A stretch of 64,000 nucleotides of DNA, from the NCBI RefSeq assembly GCF_900106065.1, contig NZ_LT629796.1, positions 4,433,501 through 4,497,500 of the forward strand. The letters are read 5' to 3'. The position numbers were made by a program, and so were the translations under genes. The stretch comes from Pseudomonas mandelii. GTDB taxonomy: Bacteria > Pseudomonadota > Gammaproteobacteria > Pseudomonadales > Pseudomonadaceae. Below the pieces are notes generated by a model. That model was not told the DNA's origin. It made no database searches and was given only the letters and a program-made list of their open reading frames with translations. Positions 44,127-52,605 of the stretch are shown one piece after another. Numbering within the stretch: the stretch's first letter is position 1; the number at the start of each line of letters is the position of its first letter.

Positions 44127-45338
44127 TCAGCGGCTGGCGATTCGGTGCGAGCTTTCGCTCATGGCGTGCAGCTTGAAACTGCGGGCATAGCCGGTCGGGT
44201 CGGAGCCATCCCAGACTTTGCCGTCGATCAATTGGCTGCTGCGCATGTCCTCACCCTCGGCGGCAACACCGACTGCGCTGGCGGCCTCACGGTACAAGTC
44301 TAGTTGCTGGACCTCACGGGCCACGCCGAGGTAATCCGGGTCGTCGCGCAACAAGCCCCAGCGGCGGAACTGGGTCATGAACCACATGCCATCGGACAAG
44401 TACGGCACATTGACCTCACCGCCCGCATGGAAACGCAGCGCGTGCGGGTCCTGCCAGCGATTGCCGAGGCCATCGGCGTAGTCGCCAAGCAAGCGCGGTT
44501 CGATGCAATCGAGCGGTGCATCAAGGTATTCGGGCGCGCTCAACAGCTTCGCGGTGCTGCGGCGGTTCTCGCTGCCGTCTTCAATGAAGCGGCTGGCTTC
44601 GAGGATCGCCATCACCAACGCCCGGGCGGTGTTGGGGTACTGCTCGACAAAGGCGCGAGTGCAGCCGAGGACTTTTTCCGGGTGATCGGGCCAGATGGTC
44701 TGGGTCGTTGCCATGGTGAATCCCAGATTCTGTTTTACCGCGCTGGCGGACCAGGGTTCGCCGACGCAGAAGCCGTCGATGCGTCCGGCTTGCAGGTGCG
44801 CGACCATCTGTGGCGGTGGCACCACCACGCTGTCGACGTCCTGCAACGGATGAATGCCCTGACTCGCGAGCCAGTAATACAGCCACATGGCGTGGGTGCC
44901 TGTCGGAAATGTCTGGGCGAAGGTCAATTTTGGGCGACTTTGGTGCACGTGCCGGTCCAGTGCTTCAGGACTGGTCACCCCCAAGGCCTGCAAGCCATGA
45001 GAAAGGTTGATGCTCTGGCCGTTCTGGTTCAGCCCCATGAGCACCGCCATGTCGGTCGGCGCCACGCCGCCGATGCCCAGGTGCACGGCGTAGATCAAGC
45101 CGTACAGGCTGTGGGCGGCGTCGAGTTCGCCGCTGACCAGTTTGTCCCGCAGGTTGGCCCAGGACGACTGGCGCTTGAGGTTCAGGGTCAGGCCGTAAGG
45201 CTGCGCGAAACCCTGCGTGGCCGCGACCACCACCGAGGCACAGTCACTCAGGGCCATGAAGCCGAGGTTGATCTCAGTCTTTTCCGGGGCATCGCTGCCA
45301 TTGACCCAGGCCAGTGGGCCCGCTGTGGTTTCATTCAT
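44127..45338 (-). CDS. nasS: NasS, cytoplasmic nitrate/nitrite sensor
   Basis: 403 residues, similar to NrtA/CmpA periplasmic binding proteins but without a signal peptide, as expected for NasS. Family stretches are NLGFMALSDCASVVVAATQGF, SWANLRDKLVSGELDAAHSLYG, HAMWLYYWLASQGI and GFCVGEPWSASAVKQNLGF (in parts). Without ligand NasS sequesters NasT; nitrate or nitrite releases it. It is the first gene of the nasST operon behind leader 3, so the sensor system is itself under the same type of control. Confidence 0.93.
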   Translation of the reverse strand: MNETTAGPLAWVNGSDAPEKTEINLGFMALSDCASVVVAATQGFAQPYGLTLNLKRQSSWANLRDKLVSGELDAAHSLYGLIYAVHLGIGGVAPTDMAVLMGLNQNGQSINLSHGLQALGVTSPEALDRHVHQSRPKLTFAQTFPTGTHAMWLYYWLASQGIHPLQDVDSVVVPPPQMVAHLQAGRIDGFCVGEPWSASAVKQNLGFTMATTQTIWPDHPEKVLGCTRAFVEQYPNTARALVMAILEASRFIEDGSENRRSTAKLLSAPEYLDAPLDCIEPRLLGDYADGLGNRWQDPHALRFHAGGEVNVPYLSDGMWFMTQFRRWGLLRDDPDYLGVAREVQQLDLYREAASAVGVAAEGEDMRSSQLIDGKVWDGSDPTGYARSFKLHAMSESSHRIASR

Positions 45339-45352
45339 GGTTAAACACCTTC

Positions 45353-45442
45353 CAAAAAAAAGCGTCGTACCGGGCTGCTTGCCAGGGCAAGGCCAAGTGA
45401 CGACGCCTTTGTCTTTCGACTCATCCCGCCGTTGGCATGAGT
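45353..45442 (-). promoter_or_regulatory. ANTAR/NasT-type leader with intrinsic terminator (nasST operon)
   Basis: The minus strand shows ACTCATGCC-AACGGC-GGGATGAGT (45419-45442; one internal G-G mismatch) and GAC-AAAGGC-GTC (45402-45413). Both loops obey A1/G4, and AACGGC is identical to leader 2. The second hairpin overlaps a terminator with outer stem GGCGTCGT/ACGACGC and T8 (45353-45410). This implies autoregulation of nasST by NasT. Confidence 0.75.
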
Positions 45443-45459
45443 GCTGATGTCAGTGAGGG

Positions 45460-45475
45460 TGCAAGGCATATGCCA
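45460..45475 (-). promoter_or_regulatory. Sigma-54 promoter of nasST
   Basis: TGGCATATGCCTTGCA on the minus strand: GG-N10-GC and a perfect TTGCA -12 element. Strongest sigma-54 match in the window. Confidence 0.78.
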
Positions 45476-45524
45476 TCGTCCGCTGATTTTGTTGCGCGCC
45501 TCGCTTGCGGCACCGATGCCCGGC

Positions 45525-45530
45525 TATAAT
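45525..45530 (+). promoter_or_regulatory. Putative -10 element of pyrD
   Basis: TATAAT, 40 nt upstream of the pyrD start. No good -35 at 17 bp is seen (TTGCGG at 14 bp is the nearest). Confidence 0.4.
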
Positions 45531-45569
45531 CGCCGCCTCATTTCGCCGCCATTCGAGTCAAAACCGCCC

Positions 45570-46589
45570 ATGTACACCCTGGCCCGTCAGCTGTTGTTCA
45601 AACTTTCCCCGGAAACCTCCCACGATCTGTCCCTGGACCTGATCGGCGCGGGCGGGCGTTTGGGCCTCAACAGTCTGCTGTGCAAGGCGCCGGCGAAAAT
45701 GCCGGTGAACGTCATGGGCCTGGAGTTTCCGAACCCGGTAGGTTTGGCGGCGGGTCTGGACAAGAACGGTGCGGCCATCGACGGATTTGCCCAGCTGGGG
45801 TTCGGCTTTGTCGAAATCGGCACCATCACCCCGCGTCCGCAGCCGGGTAACCCCAAGCCACGGATTTTCCGTCTGCCGGACGCCGAGGCGATCATCAACC
45901 GCATGGGGTTCAACAACCTCGGCGTCGATCACCTGCTGGCACGCGTGGCGGCGGCCAAGTACAAGGGCGTGCTGGGCATCAACATCGGCAAGAACTTCGA
46001 TACACCGGTTGAGCGTGCGGTCGACGATTATCTGATCTGCCTGGACAAGGTCTACGCCCACGCCAGTTACGTGACGGTCAACGTCAGCTCGCCGAACACC
46101 CCGGGCCTGCGCAGCCTGCAATTCGGCGATTCGCTCAAGCAATTGCTGGCTGATCTGGCGACCCGTCGCGCGGAACTGGCCCTGCGCCACGGTAAACATG
46201 TACCGCTGGCGATCAAGATCGCGCCGGACATGACCGATGAAGAAACCGCTCAGGTCGCGCAAGCGCTGATCGAAACCGGGATGGACGCAGTGATTGCCAC
46301 CAACACCACCCTGAGCCGTGTGGGCGTTGAAGGCATGGAGCATGGTGATGAGGCGGGCGGTCTGTCCGGCGCACCGGTTCGCGACAAGAGCACCCACACC
46401 GTGAAGGTACTGGCGGCGGAACTGGCGGGTCGCTTGCCAATCATCGCCGTGGGCGGCATCACCGAAGGCAAGCATGCGGCTGAGAAAATCACTGCGGGTG
46501 CTAGCCTGGTGCAGCTCTATTCCGGCTTCATCTACAAAGGCCCGGCGCTGATTCGCGAGTCCGTCGACGCCATCGCGGCGCTGCGCTGA
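45570..46589 (+). CDS. pyrD: Dihydroorotate dehydrogenase (quinone) PyrD
   Basis: 339 residues, class 2 membrane-associated DHODH, oxidising dihydroorotate with quinone in pyrimidine synthesis. The N-terminal amphipathic helix ([20 protein letters not shown]) is the class 2 hallmark. FMN-barrel motifs are [45 protein letters not shown] (catalytic Ser) and [17 protein letters not shown] 45570 is chosen since upstream in-frame sequence is not conserved-looking. Confidence 0.95.
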   Translation: MYTLARQLLFKLSPETSHDLSLDLIGAGGRLGLNSLLCKAPAKMPVNVMGLEFPNPVGLAAGLDKNGAAIDGFAQLGFGFVEIGTITPRPQPGNPKPRIFRLPDAEAIINRMGFNNLGVDHLLARVAAAKYKGVLGINIGKNFDTPVERAVDDYLICLDKVYAHASYVTVNVSSPNTPGLRSLQFGDSLKQLLADLATRRAELALRHGKHVPLAIKIAPDMTDEETAQVAQALIETGMDAVIATNTTLSRVGVEGMEHGDEAGGLSGAPVRDKSTHTVKVLAAELAGRLPIIAVGGITEGKHAAEKITAGASLVQLYSGFIYKGPALIRESVDAIAALR

Positions 46590-46621
46590 AGGGCTGAGCA
46601 GGTCCTGGCGCTGAGGTTTTC

Positions 46622-46756
46622 TGTGGCGAGGGAGCTTGCTCCCGCTCGGCTGCGAAGCAGTCGTAAACCCCGCAACCGCGTTTTACCTGACACTCCGAGT
46701 TGTGGCTGGTTCTGGGGCGGCTTCGCAGCCCAGCGGGAGCAAGCACCCTCGCCACA
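46622..46756. repeat. REP pair, GGCGAGGGAGCTTGCTCCC class
   Basis: TGTGGCGAGGGAGCTTGCTC faces its inverted partner (one substitution, GCACCCTC) about 95 nt later. It lies between convergent pyrD and rmf. The remainder of this 313-bp gap holds the rmf terminator and no gene. Confidence 0.85.
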
Positions 46757-46792
46757 AAAGCAGTGTTCAGATTCCAAGTAATTGGCGGGCAT

Positions 46793-46820
46793 AAAAAAGG
46801 GCTCCTCGAAGGAGCCCCTG
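46793..46820 (-). terminator. Rho-independent terminator of rmf
   Basis: On the minus strand GGGCTCC-TTCGA-GGAGCCC followed by TTTTTT, 84 nt after the rmf stop. A textbook terminator. Confidence 0.9.
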
Positions 46821-46903
46821 GGCCGGAGCCCGCCGCCCGGATGGGGCGTGCGTGGTAAGTCGTTACGTAATCAGATTGTCGTGTCGGAGTGTTGTGCCCT
46901 GTG

Positions 46904-47119
46904 TTAGCCGACGGCGTGAAGTTCGTTGAGTCTGTGGATTCCCGCAGTGCCGGTCATACCGTCCCAGTTGTCGCCGCGTCCTTCTCGCCAGCCGTTAATC
47001 CAGGCTTGGCGTACCGACGGTAGAGTAAATGGGCAAAGCTCACGGGATTTGCCACCAACGCCATATTGATATCCGCGCAAAAATGCTCTTTCCAACGGAT
47101 CACGCTTAAGTCTTCTCAT
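46904..47119 (-). CDS. rmf: Ribosome modulation factor RMF
   Basis: 71 residues, basic. MRRLKRDPLERAFLRGYQYG, PFTLPSVRQAWINGWREGR and the conserved GDNWDG are diagnostic. RMF dimerises ribosomes to inactive 100S particles in stationary phase. A highly structured leader precedes it and an intrinsic terminator follows. It is monocistronic. Confidence 0.96.
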   Translation of the reverse strand: MRRLKRDPLERAFLRGYQYGVGGKSRELCPFTLPSVRQAWINGWREGRGDNWDGMTGTAGIHRLNELHAVG

Positions 47120-47129
47120 AGGGTGTTGC

Positions 47130-47253
47130 CCTCACTTGTTGACTGTATTTATCGCGTCGACCTCAATTGAGGTCTGGCAGAAAAAAACTCCTGCCGTTGG
47201 GGCTCGCTGCCGGCGTCGCGAGCCAAGGTGTTGACGTCGTTGCGGCGTCAACC
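47130..47253 (-). ncRNA. Structured 5' leader of rmf (rmf RNA motif candidate)
   Basis: Four consecutive stems can be drawn on the minus strand: GGTTGACG/CGTCAACACC (47227-47253), GGCTCGC/GCGAGCC (47201-47224), GGCAG/CTGCC with a T-rich loop (47176-47195), and the perfect palindrome GACCTCAATTGAGGTC (47159-47174). The start codon follows 40 nt later. Rfam describes an 'rmf' cis-RNA upstream of Pseudomonas rmf genes; position and structure density agree, but I could not compare with the model. Confidence 0.7.
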
Positions 47254-47650
47254 TGTGTTGAGTTCTAACCAATGCGTCACATCGAGGGAATGATCGTTTT
47301 GTCATAAGAACGTAACCATAAAGATGCAACGGCCATAAGTAACTCGATGTTTGTCCCGTGTTTCTTGGTCAAAGCCCTGTATGATCGGCCCCCCACAGAA
47401 TGATGGAGTTAATCCTTTGTGAGAATGGCTCCTGTTAAGCAGGACGATTATTCGACGAAGGGTCGACTTATGACATTTTGTTGCATCAACTTTTTTATCT
47501 GCCTGTGCATCTAAGCTCTTCTAACCTGAGCAGCACAGGTGGGACGGCACACCTTCGTGCCACGCGGGCGCTCTTTTAGAAAAGCGCCTGATTGAAAACC
47601 GGGCCGGCAATGCGTTGCCGGTTCACTTAGCTAAAGGCTCTGAGATTCCA
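47254..47650. other. Gap between rmf leader and rlmL
   Basis: This holds the divergent promoters. Hairpins toward rlmL are GGCAC-ACCTTC-GTGCC (about 47554-47569), GGCGCT/AGCGCC-type (about 47571-47593) and GCCGGCAA-TGCG-TTGCCGG (about 47603-47621). A 29-codon frame starts at 47425 (MAPVKQDDYSTKGRL...) and ends at 47514, with only a weak ribosome binding site. No convincing gene. Confidence 0.45.
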
Positions 47651-49927
47651 ATGTCCGATCAATTCGAAATCTTCCTCACTTGTCCCAAAGGCCTTGAAGG
47701 CCTGCTGATCGAGGAAGCCGTCGGGCTTGGCCTTGAAGAAGCACGTGAGCACACCTCTGCCGTGCGCGGCATGGCCACCATGGAAACCGCTTATCGCCTG
47801 TGCCTGTGGTCGCGTCTGGCGAACCGGGTGCTGCTGGTGCTCAAGCGTTTCCCGATGAAGGACGCCGAAGACCTGTACCACGGCGTACTCGACATCGAGT
47901 GGCAAGACCACATGCTCAATGACGGCACCCTGGCCGTCGAGTTCAGCGGCCACGGCTCGGGCATCGACAATACGCACTTCGGCGCCCTGAAAGTCAAAGA
48001 CGCCATCGTCGACAAACTGCGCACTCCGCAGGGCGATCGTCCGTCCATCGACAAGCTCAACCCGGACCTGCGCATTCACCTGCGCCTGGACCGTGGCGAA
48101 GCGATTCTCTCCCTCGACCTCTCCGGTCACAGCCTGCACCAGCGCGGTTATCGTTTGCAGCAGGGCGCGGCGCCGTTGAAGGAAAACCTCGCGGCCGCGA
48201 TCCTGATCCGTTCCGGCTGGCCACGCATTGCGGCCGAAGGCGGCGCACTGGCTGACCCGATGTGCGGTGTTGGTACGTTCCTCGTCGAAGCGGCGATGAT
48301 CGCCGCCGACATGGCGCCGAACCTGCGTCGCGAACAGTGGGGCTTCACCGCCTGGCTCGGCCACGTGCCGGCGCTGTGGAAAAAGCTCCACGAAGAAGCC
48401 ACCGAACGCGCCGCCGCCGGCCTGGCCAAGCCACCGCTGTGGATTCGCGGTTACGAAGCCGATCCGCGCCTGATTCAACCGGGCCGCAACAACGTCGAAC
48501 GTGCGGGCCTTAGCGAGTGGATCAAGATCTACCAGGGCGAAGTCGGCACGTTCGAGCCACGTCCGGACCAGAACCAGAAAGGTCTGGTGATCTGCAACCC
48601 GCCATATGGCGAGCGTCTGGGCGACGAGGCGAGCCTGCTCTACCTCTACCAGAACCTTGGCGAGCGTCTGCGTCAGGCCTGCCTGAACTGGGAAGCGGCG
48701 GTGTTCACCGGCGCGCCCGACCTGGGCAAGCGCATGGGCATCCGCAGCCACAAACAGTATTCGTTCTGGAACGGCGCCTTGCCGTGCAAATTGCTGCTGA
48801 TCAAAGTCACGCCGGACCAGTTCGTCACCGGCGAGCGTCGCACCCCGGAACAGCGTCAGGTCGAGCGTGAACAAGTTCAAGCCGAAGTCGAAGTCGCCGA
48901 CAACGACGTAGCGCCGGGCAAATACGAGAAGTACAACAAGAACGGCAACCCGATCAAACCGGCCCCGGTAGTGATCGAGCAACCGCGCTTGAGCGAAGGC
49001 GGGCAGATGTTCGCCAACCGCCTGCAAAAGAACCTCAAGGCGTTGGGCAAGTGGGTCAAGCGCGAGGGCATTGATTGCTACCGCGTCTACGATGCCGATA
49101 TGCCGGAATATTCCATGGCCATCGACCTGTATCACGATTGGGTCCACGTCCAGGAATACGCCGCACCGAAGTCCATCGACCCGGAAAAAGCCTCGGCGCG
49201 CATGTTCGATGCCCTGGCGGCGATTCCGCAGGCCTTGAACATCGACAAGAGCCGCGTGGTGGTCAAGCGCCGCGAGCGTCAGAGCGGCACCAAGCAATAC
49301 GAACGCCAAGCGGCCCAGGGCAAGTTTGTCGAGGTTAACGAAGGCGGCGTGAAGCTGCTGGTCAACCTCACCGACTACCTCGACACCGGACTGTTCCTCG
49401 ACCACCGCCCAATGCGTATGCGCATCCAGAAAGAGGCGGCCGGCAAGCGCTTCCTCAACCTGTATTGCTACACCGCGACCGCCAGCGTTCACGCGGCCAA
49501 GGGCGGCGCGCGCAGCACTACCAGCGTCGACCTGTCGAAAACCTACCTGGACTGGGCGCGTCGCAACCTGTCACTGAACGGTTTCTCCGACAAGAACCGT
49601 CTGGAGCAGGGTGACGTGATGGCGTGGCTCGATGCCTGCCGAGACGAGTACGACCTGATCTTCATCGACCCGCCAACGTTCTCCAACTCCAAGCGCATGG
49701 AAGGGATCTTCGACGTGCAGCGCGACCAGGTGCAGTTGATCGACCTGGCCATGGCGCGCCTGGCGCCCGGTGGCGTGTTGTACTTCTCCAACAACTTCCG
49801 CAAGTTCACGCTCGAGGAAAACCTCAGCGCGCGTTATGCCGTTGAAGAAATCACCGCCCAGACCATCGATCCGGATTTCGCCCGTAATGGCAAGATCCAC
49901 CGTGCCTGGAAAATCACGGCTCGTTGA
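47651..49927 (+). CDS. rlmL: Bifunctional 23S rRNA methyltransferase RlmKL
   Basis: 758 residues. The N-terminal THUMP domain (to about residue 160) is followed by the RlmL methyltransferase making m2G2445, with SAM-region ADPMCGVGTFLVEAAMI and catalytic NPPYGERLGDE. The C-terminal RlmK half (from about 390) makes m7G2069, with LDTGLFLDHRPMR, FLNLYCYTATASVHAA and FIDPPTFSNSKRM. The start at 47651 (MSDQFEIFLTCPKG) is the conserved one. Monocistronic; the leader has several hairpins. Confidence 0.95.
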   Translation: MSDQFEIFLTCPKGLEGLLIEEAVGLGLEEAREHTSAVRGMATMETAYRLCLWSRLANRVLLVLKRFPMKDAEDLYHGVLDIEWQDHMLNDGTLAVEFSGHGSGIDNTHFGALKVKDAIVDKLRTPQGDRPSIDKLNPDLRIHLRLDRGEAILSLDLSGHSLHQRGYRLQQGAAPLKENLAAAILIRSGWPRIAAEGGALADPMCGVGTFLVEAAMIAADMAPNLRREQWGFTAWLGHVPALWKKLHEEATERAAAGLAKPPLWIRGYEADPRLIQPGRNNVERAGLSEWIKIYQGEVGTFEPRPDQNQKGLVICNPPYGERLGDEASLLYLYQNLGERLRQACLNWEAAVFTGAPDLGKRMGIRSHKQYSFWNGALPCKLLLIKVTPDQFVTGERRTPEQRQVEREQVQAEVEVADNDVAPGKYEKYNKNGNPIKPAPVVIEQPRLSEGGQMFANRLQKNLKALGKWVKREGIDCYRVYDADMPEYSMAIDLYHDWVHVQEYAAPKSIDPEKASARMFDALAAIPQALNIDKSRVVVKRRERQSGTKQYERQAAQGKFVEVNEGGVKLLVNLTDYLDTGLFLDHRPMRMRIQKEAAGKRFLNLYCYTATASVHAAKGGARSTTSVDLSKTYLDWARRNLSLNGFSDKNRLEQGDVMAWLDACRDEYDLIFIDPPTFSNSKRMEGIFDVQRDQVQLIDLAMARLAPGGVLYFSNNFRKFTLEENLSARYAVEEITAQTIDPDFARNGKIHRAWKITAR

Positions 49928-50068
49928 CACTTATAGGGATTGGATCCACAGAGCCTTGATTTTAAAGGCTCTTGGCTTCTTTCTGTGCTGGTCAAATTGA
50001 TGGCTAATAGCTATAACTCAACGCATGGCCAATGGGCTTTCCCGCACCTGGCGTTTTGAGTTGCGTTT

Positions 50069-52471
50069 ATGTCGTTGCACGCCGTGCGCCCCAAGATCCT
50101 GGGTTTTATCAGTGAAGATGTCTCGGCCTGGTTGGTCGCGCTGCTGGTATTGCTCGTCGGTGGGGTTCTCACTGGATTGCTGGCCTGGTCGACGCTGAAT
50201 CTGTATCACCATCAATTACGGCAACGTTTCCAGCTGCTCGCCAGCGAACGCTACAGCCGCATCGAAGAACGTTTCGAAGATCAGGAGCAGCGCCTCGACG
50301 GCCTGCGCCGGTTCTTCGCCAATTCCGAGTCAGTCTCCCGCGCGGAGTTCGACGGTTACACCCAACCGCTGCTGCACCGCACGCAGGCGTATTCATTCGC
50401 GGCGCGGGTCACCCGTGCCGAGCGGGCGGCGTTCGAGCGCAAGGTGCGTGAAGAAGACGGTTTGAGCGACTTCACTCTGCGTGAGCTCAATGCCGAGGGC
50501 CAGCTGCAATTGGCCGCCGAGCGGGATGAATACGTGGCGGTGCGCTACAGCCAGACCCGAAGCCGACTCGGCTCGCCGCTGGGGTACGACTTGTTTGCCC
50601 AGCCGTTACGCCGCGCCACCCTTGATCGGGCGGACAAACTGGGCAGCATGGCCGTCTCGCAGCCGATGCATCTGGTCGGCATCGAGCCGGCGTATGCGCG
50701 TGGCGTGCTGCTGGTGGCGCCGGTGAAGCGTCAGCGTGATGCGGCGACGGCGGACATGAAACCCTACGGATATGTCATGGCCGTGATCAGCATGCGCCAG
50801 TTGCTGGCGGACGGGTTGCCGGAGGCCAGTTATGACTATCTCTCGGTACGCATCCTCGATCTGTCCACCGACGATCAGCATGAAGTGCTTTACGAGTCCT
50901 CTAACCCGCCTGCGCCCAGTGAATTGTCCGCGACACGCCTGTTGCGTATGGCCGACCACGATTATCAAGTCGATATCCTGCCCAGCGAAGCCTTTCTGAA
51001 AGCCAACCATTCCTCGGTGACCAGCCTGGTGGTGCTCGGTGGCTTGCTCAGTGTGCTGCTCAGTGCGTTGCTCTACGTGCTGGTCAGCCAACGCCAGCGC
51101 GCACTGAAAATGGTCGAGCAGCGCACCCAGGAGCTGCACGCCCGCGAGCAGGAATTGCGCGGCACTCACGGCCAGTTGCGCGGCGTGCTGGATGCTGCGA
51201 CGCAAGTGGCGATCATCGCCACTGACCTGCGAGGTGTCATCAACACCTTCAACGCCGGGGCCGAGCAAATGCTGGGTTACTCCAGCGCTGAAGTGGTGGG
51301 GCGCATGACCCTGGAAAACCTGCACTTTCCCCGAGAGCTGGTTGCACGCTCGGCGGAATTGAGTGCGCGCTATGGCAAGCCGATTCCGACCTGCCAGGCG
51401 ATGTTGGTCGAAGGTGGAGAAGAGGGCGGTCATGAAGCTCGGGAGTGGACGCTGGTCCGTCAGGACGGCAGCCATTTGACCGTGAACATGCTCGCGACTC
51501 CGGTGCTCGACGAGCAAGGCCTGTGGGTCGGGCATCTGGCGATCTGCATCGACATCACCGAACGCAAGCGTGTCCACGAGGCCCTGGCCGCTCGAGACCT
51601 GTTGCTGAAAAAGCTCAGCGCCCATGTGCCCGGTGGCATTTATCAATTCAAGATGGAATTCGACGGCCGATTCAGTGTGATCTACGCCAGCGACGGGATT
51701 CGCGAGATCTATGAACTCGAGCCGGACGTTTTGCTGCTCAACGCCGAAGCGATTTTCACGCGGATTCATCCCCAGGACACAACCCGCGTTCGCGACTCGA
51801 TACGCGCATCGGCGAATACGCTCAGCCCGTGGCGCGAGGAGTACCGGGTACAACTGCCTCAGCGCGGTCTGCGCTGGGTTCGCGGCGAGGCGACCCCGGA
51901 GGAACTGCCGGGCGGCGGCGTGCTCTGGCATGGCTACATCTCGGACATTTCCGACCTGAAGCGGGTGGAAGAAGAACTGCGGGCGCTGTCGATCACCGAC
52001 TCCCTGACCGGAATTCACAACCGCCGTTACTTTCAAGAGCGCCTGACCACCGAAATGGCCCGGGTCGAGCGCGGGGGTGGCGAGTTGTCGGTGATCATGC
52101 TCGACATCGACCACTTCAAGCGCATCAATGACCAGCATGGCCACGCCGTGGGTGATCGGGTGTTGCAGGCCGTGTGCGAGCGCATCGGCCATCGTCTGCG
52201 ACGTACCGACGTGTTCTGCCGCCTGGGTGGCGAGGAATTCATGGTGCTGTGCCCGGACATCGGCGGCGAACAGGCCCACGTGCTGGCCTTGCAACTGTGG
52301 CAAGCCTTGCGCAGTTCACCGATCGAAGGCGTCGGGGTCGTGACCGCGAGTTTCGGGATCGCCAGTTGGCGAGTCGGGGAGGGCGCGGATGCGCTGTTGC
52401 TGCGGGCGGATTCTGGGGTTTATGCGGCGAAGCAGGCGGGACGGGATCGCGTTGAAGCAGAGATGAACTAA
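50069..52471 (+). CDS. Membrane diguanylate cyclase: CHASE-PAS-PAS-GGDEF
   Basis: 800 residues. TM1 lies at about 20-42 (LVALLVLLVGGVLTGLLAW) and a periplasmic CHASE-type sensor at about 80-300. TM2 is at about 318-340 (VVLGGLLSVLLSALLYVLV). A short coiled coil, a PAS domain at about 365-500 and a PAS/PAC at about 510-630 follow. The GGDEF domain is at about 640-795 with active-site GGEEF (RLGGEEFMVL) and SITDSLTGIHNRRYF. The I-site RxxD is not obvious just before GGEEF (R-R-T-D is present: RLRRTDVFCRLGGEEF), so feedback inhibition is possible. It should synthesise c-di-GMP in response to a periplasmic signal. No EAL domain. Confidence 0.92.
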   Translation: MSLHAVRPKILGFISEDVSAWLVALLVLLVGGVLTGLLAWSTLNLYHHQLRQRFQLLASERYSRIEERFEDQEQRLDGLRRFFANSESVSRAEFDGYTQPLLHRTQAYSFAARVTRAERAAFERKVREEDGLSDFTLRELNAEGQLQLAAERDEYVAVRYSQTRSRLGSPLGYDLFAQPLRRATLDRADKLGSMAVSQPMHLVGIEPAYARGVLLVAPVKRQRDAATADMKPYGYVMAVISMRQLLADGLPEASYDYLSVRILDLSTDDQHEVLYESSNPPAPSELSATRLLRMADHDYQVDILPSEAFLKANHSSVTSLVVLGGLLSVLLSALLYVLVSQRQRALKMVEQRTQELHAREQELRGTHGQLRGVLDAATQVAIIATDLRGVINTFNAGAEQMLGYSSAEVVGRMTLENLHFPRELVARSAELSARYGKPIPTCQAMLVEGGEEGGHEAREWTLVRQDGSHLTVNMLATPVLDEQGLWVGHLAICIDITERKRVHEALAARDLLLKKLSAHVPGGIYQFKMEFDGRFSVIYASDGIREIYELEPDVLLLNAEAIFTRIHPQDTTRVRDSIRASANTLSPWREEYRVQLPQRGLRWVRGEATPEELPGGGVLWHGYISDISDLKRVEEELRALSITDSLTGIHNRRYFQERLTTEMARVERGGGELSVIMLDIDHFKRINDQHGHAVGDRVLQAVCERIGHRLRRTDVFCRLGGEEFMVLCPDIGGEQAHVLALQLWQALRSSPIEGVGVVTASFGIASWRVGEGADALLLRADSGVYAAKQAGRDRVEAEMN

Positions 52472-52488
52472 GCCTTCATGCTGACCCC

Positions 52489-52577
52489 TGTGGGCGTGAG
52501 CCTGCTCGCGATGGCGGTCTGTCAGTCACATCATTGCTGGATGTGCCGCCGTCATCGCGAGCAGGCTCGTTCCTGCA
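52489..52577. repeat. REP pair, inverted
   Basis: TGTGGGCGTGAGCCTGCTCGC and the inverted partner GCGAGCAGGCTCGTTCCTGCA between the convergent cyclase and dacB genes. Confidence 0.8.
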
Positions 52578-52605
52578 TTGGATCTGTGGTGTCGCGTAGA
52601 TCGGG

